Source of the DNA: a virus
Reading direction: 5' to 3' (one strand)
Virus record (IMG/VR): IMGVR_UViG_3300049440_000202
Coordinates: 1-25,380 of that record
DNA: 25,380 nt
Shown here in pieces: positions 22,212 to 25,380 of the stretch. The position numbers were made by a program, and so were the translations under genes. How positions within the stretch are numbered: position 1 is the stretch's first letter; the number at the start of each line of letters is the position of its first letter. The notes beneath the pieces are model-generated. The model had not been told where the DNA came from and made no database searches. It saw nothing but the letters and a program-made list of their open reading frames with translations.

Positions 22212-22555
22212 CGGAGTTTCCAGCGCGTCGGGGCGCGGCGAAGGAACGGCCCGGTGGTGCCGCGGGCCGCTTGCACGAACGAGAGTTGGCGTGAGAGGAC
22301 GGTAATGCGAAAGGCACGAGCGCCCGCCGTGCGCGCACGCGCGGCCATTGGCGTATCAGGCGTATATGGCGAAACAGTTTCGCCCGAATCCTTGGCGATG
22401 GGATGCTCGTCGACGGTCGGGCCGCCAATGAAAAAGCCCGCCTCGGAGTGACCGGCGGGCTGTGGATGATCGTCGCTGAACGGATTCGTCAGCCAGTAGC
22501 GCTCGTCGTCCCGGGTGTAGGGCGACATCGTCGCGCTGACTTGCACTTCGCGCAT
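22208..22555 (-). CDS. Hypothetical protein, 115 aa, in the packaging block
   Basis: A 115-residue frame after a 60-nt gap. The start ATG at 22555 has an in-frame stop just upstream and no good Shine-Dalgarno. A second Met (MSPYTRDDERYW, residue 10) is an alternative. The N-terminal half is acidic and aromatic (TRDDERYWLTNPFSDDHPQP). The C-terminal 45 residues are strongly basic (RAFRITVLSRQLSFVQAARG then RRAPTRWKLR), so the C-terminus might bind nucleic acid or the acidic face of another virion protein. I recognise no family. It couples to the gpW-like gene at its stop codon. A scaffold or a minor connector component is possible, but nothing in the sequence proves it. Confidence 0.55.
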   Translation of the reverse strand: MREVQVSATMSPYTRDDERYWLTNPFSDDHPQPAGHSEAGFFIGGPTVDEHPIAKDSGETVSPYTPDTPMAARARTAGARAFRITVLSRQLSFVQAARGTTGPFLRRAPTRWKLR

Positions 22556-22615
22556 GCTACGAAAATCGTGTCAAGCCCCCTGCACGGTAATGCGCTTTTG
22601 ACTACGCCAATGTGG

Positions 22616-22867
22616 CTAGGCCGCCGAATCCTCGGATTGCGCGCCGGTCTCGTCGAAGCCGAGTTCGAGGAGATCTTCGGCGTAGCGCAGCACACGCCAC
22701 GACGACGGGCCGGACCCTGGCAGGTGCTGGCCGACGTCCTCGATGTGCTTCCGGACGGTGCGAATTGAGATGTGGAGGATTCCGGCGATGCCCGCATAAT
22801 CGAGTTCGTCGCGCCAGAACAACGCGATGACGCGAAACTGCGCCGGCGTGAGTCGGCGAAGTGTCAT
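22616..22867 (-). CDS. Small LuxR-type helix-turn-helix protein
   Basis: An 83-residue protein whose ATG overlaps the terminase TGA (ATGA). Residues about 4-50 show the LuxR/GerE (or sigma-70 region 4-like) HTH pattern: LRRLTPAQFRVIALFWRDEL, then DYAGIAGILHISIRTVRKHI with recognition-helix spacing as in LuxR C-terminal domains (LT-x-Q-x-x-V...IA-x-x-L-x-IS-x-x-TV-x-x-H). There is no receiver or ligand domain. The C-terminal third is an acidic tail (YAEDLLELGFDETGAQSED). It probably binds DNA as a dimer, and it may regulate late transcription or act in packaging, since terminase neighbours sometimes include HTH proteins that recognise the pac or cos site. The position inside the packaging operon is unusual for a transcription regulator. 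Confidence 0.75.
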   Translation of the reverse strand: MTLRRLTPAQFRVIALFWRDELDYAGIAGILHISIRTVRKHIEDVGQHLPGSGPSSWRVLRYAEDLLELGFDETGAQSEDSAA

Positions 22868-24795
22868 CGGATTTTCCAGGAGCCGCCGGCGCGCGCCGAG
22901 CGGACGAAGGAGGGCCGGCGCGGAGATGCCGGATGATGCGGCGCTTGCGCCGTTTGCTGCTCGAGATCCGCACGCATGTCATCGGTTGCCGATTCTTCAT
23001 GCGTTTTCGCTGCGGCGAGTTGCGCGGCGCGCGCGGTTGCCATCGCTCCGAGCTGCGAAAGGAGCCGCGGGCCGAGCGCGTGAAGCGCCGCCGTGGCATA
23101 GACGACCAGATCGAGGGCCTCATTCCGCCGGCCGGCGATCGGTCGCCAGACTTTCGTCGGCCGTCCCTTCACAAGAATGGTCCGCAATTCTTCGGCGGTG
23201 AGCTGGTCAAAGAAGACCTCGTCCAGCGTGTCGGCAAAATGGACCGAGCCCTCGCGCCCCGGTGCTCGGGGGAGCCGAAGCGCGAGCAGATCCTTCACGG
23301 AATCCACGCCGACGAGCCACGGCGGACGTTCAGCTTTCCGACGAGCGCGGCCAGGACGGCGGATGATCGGTCGCCCTCGGCCATCCTCGCCTTTCACGCC
23401 GATGACTTTCACGCCGGCGCCGTTCCACCTGTCCACGTACTTCCACGCGGTCGATGTGAGAAAGCCCGTATCGATCGCCACCGACCGGAGCGGGGCCCCG
23501 AATGGTTTCGTGAGCGCTGCCCACGCCTCGAGCCAAGGCGCGTCCGATGCGGTCGGGTCGCCGTCGTGCTGCTGCCAATCGAAGACGTACGATTCTTCGC
23601 CGGCCGCCCATCCGATCGTCAGCGTCTCCACACGGTTCGCCTGCACGTCGATCGCGCCGGTGACTAGCGCCACCGCCGTTGGCGCATCGGGCAACGGCTC
23701 GACGCGGGCCATCAGCGTATGCACGTCGATGCGCTCGCCGACAGGCTTCCATGGCTCGGCGAGCACGTGCGTCACGAAGACCTTAAGGCGTTCGTGATTC
23801 CCCTGCGCATCTCGCCACTTTCGGATGATGTCGCCCCACGAGAGCCAGGGAGACATCAGCGCGTTACCGAGATCGAATCCAACTGTCTCGCGCTCCGGCC
23901 GTTCCGCGATCCACCGGCCGCCGCGGTTCATCTTCGCTTTCTCGGCTTCCGGAATCAGCACGCCGCAGCTCATGCAGAGGTAGCGAGCCGTCTCCGGAAT
24001 CATCTGGCCTGCGGCGTCGCGGTCGCAGACGATGCGATACGTACCGTCGCTGGCCTTCCACTGGAACGGTTCGATGAAGCCGCACGCGGGACAGGTGACA
24101 TGGAACCGCCGAAGGTCCGAATCGGCCAGCGCCGCGGTGATCGGGCAGGTGCCTTCCTCGCCCGGCGTCGACCCCTGGATTCGCTTCGCGTTCCAGAAGG
24201 TCGTCGTCCGTTCGACGGCCAAGTCCCACGGATCGCCCTGTGCTCGCGCGTCCAACGTCCAGCCCGATCGTTCGTCGCCGAGCACGCGGCGGGCGGGCCG
24301 CGACCTGAGCCCCGATGCCGAGTTCGCCCCCACGACGGCGAGCCATCCACCAGGAAACACTTTCCGGAGCATCGTGTCGTCCGACGTCCGGCGTCCGCCC
24401 TCTGAGCGGACGATGTTCTTGAGCGCGGACGATTCGGCCAGCATGGGGTCAATGCGTTCTTTCGTCCACGACTTGGCCCGTTCGAGGTCCGGCTGAATGA
24501 CGATCACGCCGGACGGATCGGCCTTCATGCACGAGGCGATGAACTGATTGATCGCCTCTGTGAAGCCGACCTGCGCGGGCTTCTTGAATACGACGTCACG
24601 GTGTGTTTCGTCGCCCATGATGTCGAGGATCTCGCGCATATAGGGCACGCGATCGGTGGAATACGCGCCAGGCTCCGAGGCACCGGACGACCTGGCGATC
24701 CATCCGTAGCGATCGGCCCACTGGCTCAGAGAGAGCCTTGGCGGGGCGGCGAAGCCACGTCGGACGGCGCCGGCTGTGCGCTGGGCGAGGTTCAC
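22864..24795 (-). CDS. Terminase large subunit, lambda GpA family
   Basis: Starts at GTG overlapping the small-subunit stop (GTGA), giving 643 residues. The longer frame to 24939 is an Arg/Asp-rich antisense-like stretch. The ATPase half has a deviant Walker A (KKPAQVGFTEA, 71-81) with the lysine ahead of the loop, as in lambda GpA, and a Walker B-like RRVLGDE (169-175). A four-cysteine zinc-finger pattern follows (CPACG at 235 and CMSCG at 274). The nuclease half has the acidic triad candidates Asp383 (GAIDVQ), Asp442 (AIDTG) and Asp562 (NEALDLVVY). The enzyme cuts concatemeric DNA and pumps it into the prohead through the portal. The C-terminal 60 residues are a variable, basic, portal-binding-like tail. 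Confidence 0.93.
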   Translation of the reverse strand: MNLAQRTAGAVRRGFAAPPRLSLSQWADRYGWIARSSGASEPGAYSTDRVPYMREILDIMGDETHRDVVFKKPAQVGFTEAINQFIASCMKADPSGVIVIQPDLERAKSWTKERIDPMLAESSALKNIVRSEGGRRTSDDTMLRKVFPGGWLAVVGANSASGLRSRPARRVLGDERSGWTLDARAQGDPWDLAVERTTTFWNAKRIQGSTPGEEGTCPITAALADSDLRRFHVTCPACGFIEPFQWKASDGTYRIVCDRDAAGQMIPETARYLCMSCGVLIPEAEKAKMNRGGRWIAERPERETVGFDLGNALMSPWLSWGDIIRKWRDAQGNHERLKVFVTHVLAEPWKPVGERIDVHTLMARVEPLPDAPTAVALVTGAIDVQANRVETLTIGWAAGEESYVFDWQQHDGDPTASDAPWLEAWAALTKPFGAPLRSVAIDTGFLTSTAWKYVDRWNGAGVKVIGVKGEDGRGRPIIRRPGRARRKAERPPWLVGVDSVKDLLALRLPRAPGREGSVHFADTLDEVFFDQLTAEELRTILVKGRPTKVWRPIAGRRNEALDLVVYATAALHALGPRLLSQLGAMATARAAQLAAAKTHEESATDDMRADLEQQTAQAPHHPASPRRPSFVRSARAGGSWKIR

Positions 24796-25301
24796 GCCGC
24801 GGCCCCTTCGCTCGTCGCTTCGTCCGCTTCGATCTCGTCCGCCCCGTCGCTCAATGCGGTCAGAACATCCGACGCCAGCGCGTCGAGCGTCGACGTCGCT
24901 TGCGCCATCGTCTCGAGCCCAATCACTCGCGGCGCCCAACGCCCGCGAACCGCGAGGAGGCGCGACCGGATCATCGAGACGACTCGCTCGACCTGCCGCT
25001 CGGCTTCCTCGGCCGGTACGAGCTCGCCCCGCCGCTCTCGTACCTTGAGTTCCGCCAGATCCGCGTCCGCAGCGAGCTTCCGAGCTCGCTCTTTCGACTC
25101 ATCCGGTGACGCACCTTCCCGGTTCTCGCGCTTGTCCTTCTCTCGTCGCCACTGAACGCAACCGGCGATCTCAAACCGCGGATGGCCCGAGATCTTGCGT
25201 TGCGGCATGCCTTGCTGACGCCAAAGGCCGATCGTGTCCGTGTCCACATCGAACAGGGCCGCGATTTCGCCAAGGCTGACCGTCTCAATCTTCGGTGCCA
25301 T
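24792..25301 (-). CDS. Terminase small subunit, Nu1-like
   Basis: A 169-residue protein starting at ATG (MAPKIETVSLGEIA); the GTG one codon before is less likely. The N-terminal 50 residues form a MerR/Nu1-like winged helix-turn-helix (SLGEIAALFDVDTDTIGLWR, then GHPRFEIAGCVQW) that binds the packaging site. The middle (AADADLAELKVRERRGELVP, then EEAERQVERVVSMIRSRLLA) is the Nu1-family helical oligomerisation region. The C-terminal 40 residues are acidic and should contact the large subunit. There is no clear Shine-Dalgarno. A TGA overlaps the ATG (TGATG), so coupling to an upstream gene beyond the window edge is possible. It forms a GTGA overlap with the large subunit. Confidence 0.85.
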   Translation of the reverse strand: MAPKIETVSLGEIAALFDVDTDTIGLWRQQGMPQRKISGHPRFEIAGCVQWRREKDKRENREGASPDESKERARKLAADADLAELKVRERRGELVPAEEAERQVERVVSMIRSRLLAVRGRWAPRVIGLETMAQATSTLDALASDVLTALSDGADEIEADEATSEGAAA

Positions 25302-25380
25302 CACGAGTTAGGAGGAAGCCGATACCGAACGTCGACATCACATCGTTGCATACAAATGGGTGCCGCCGTCGCGCGTGACC
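25302..25380 (-). other. Right-edge sequence upstream of the small terminase, no clear gene
   Basis: Two minus-strand frames enter from the window edge. One ends at TGA 25338-25340 with a C-terminus VTRDGGTHLYATM. The other ends at TGA 25301-25303, overlapping the terminase ATG, after the stretch ICMQRCDVDVRYRLPPNS. Either could be the end of an upstream gene. No promoter, tRNA or clear cos-like element is visible in these 79 bases. Confidence 0.3.

Noticed and set aside
22569-22574. TTGACA on the minus strand just upstream of the 115-aa gene, suggesting a -35 box
   Set aside because: No -10-like hexamer lies 16-18 bases downstream; that region is GC-rich coding sequence.
24796-24939. A 48-residue N-terminal extension of the large terminase frame
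   Set aside because: It overlaps the small-terminase gene entirely, is Arg/Asp/Gly-rich, and the GTG at 24795 makes a typical GTGA junction and matches the expected family N-terminus.
25310-25317. AGGAGG-type run on the + strand near the right edge, like a strong Shine-Dalgarno
   Set aside because: No start codon follows at a suitable distance and no + strand frame is supported there.
1-25380. tRNA genes, CRISPR arrays, insertion sequences, att sites, integrase
   Set aside because: None was seen on either strand by eye. Apart from the discoidin-like units no clear long repeats were found, and no transposase or recombinase motifs occur in the translated frames.

Overview
The window is GC-rich and nearly all of its coding capacity lies on the minus strand. 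It reads as the late (structural) half of a long-tailed, non-contractile phage or prophage, transcribed from right to left. The packaging and head genes are lambda-like: a Nu1-type small terminase, a GpA-type large terminase, a gpW-like joining domain, a lambda-B-type portal and an S49 protease. There is no sheath or baseplate gene, and there is a tube protein, a frameshifted tail chaperone and a long tape measure, so a siphovirus is the best fit. No integrase, repressor, replication, tRNA, CRISPR or host housekeeping gene is visible, so the window cannot decide between prophage and lytic phage. The GC content and lambda-type packaging suggest a high-GC Gram-negative host, but the lineage cannot be named from the sequence.

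Layout in order of transcription. (1) 25301-20027, packaging: small terminase, large terminase, a LuxR-type helix-turn-helix protein, an orphan 115-aa protein, a gpW-like joining protein that has no normal start codon, and the portal. (2) 20023-16341, head: one reading frame fuses an S49 protease to an HK97-type major capsid protein, followed by two probable decoration proteins, one with a lectin-like fold. (3) 16337-14695, neck and tail tube: FII-like joining protein, tail terminator, tube protein. (4) 14688-11235: tail assembly chaperone with a T7 slippery site giving a -1 frameshift product, then the tape measure. (5) 11229-4438, tail tip and adhesion: two distal-tail proteins, a gpL-like four-cysteine protein, a gpJ-like hub, a tail fibre and a three-repeat discoidin-like protein. 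(6) 4255 to the left edge: a tightly overlapping run of small genes, many encoding membrane proteins, around a CHAP-type endolysin. This is the likely lysis and accessory module.

Most neighbouring genes touch or overlap (ATGA, GTGA, TAATG), which implies one long translationally coupled transcript. Longer gaps (60-182 nt) occur at only a few places; two of them hold strong GC hairpins. Several genes are too short, or start too oddly, for routine gene calling: a 57-aa and a 29-aa membrane protein, the -1 frame of the tail chaperone, and the gpW-like gene, which seems to start at ATA or CTG.
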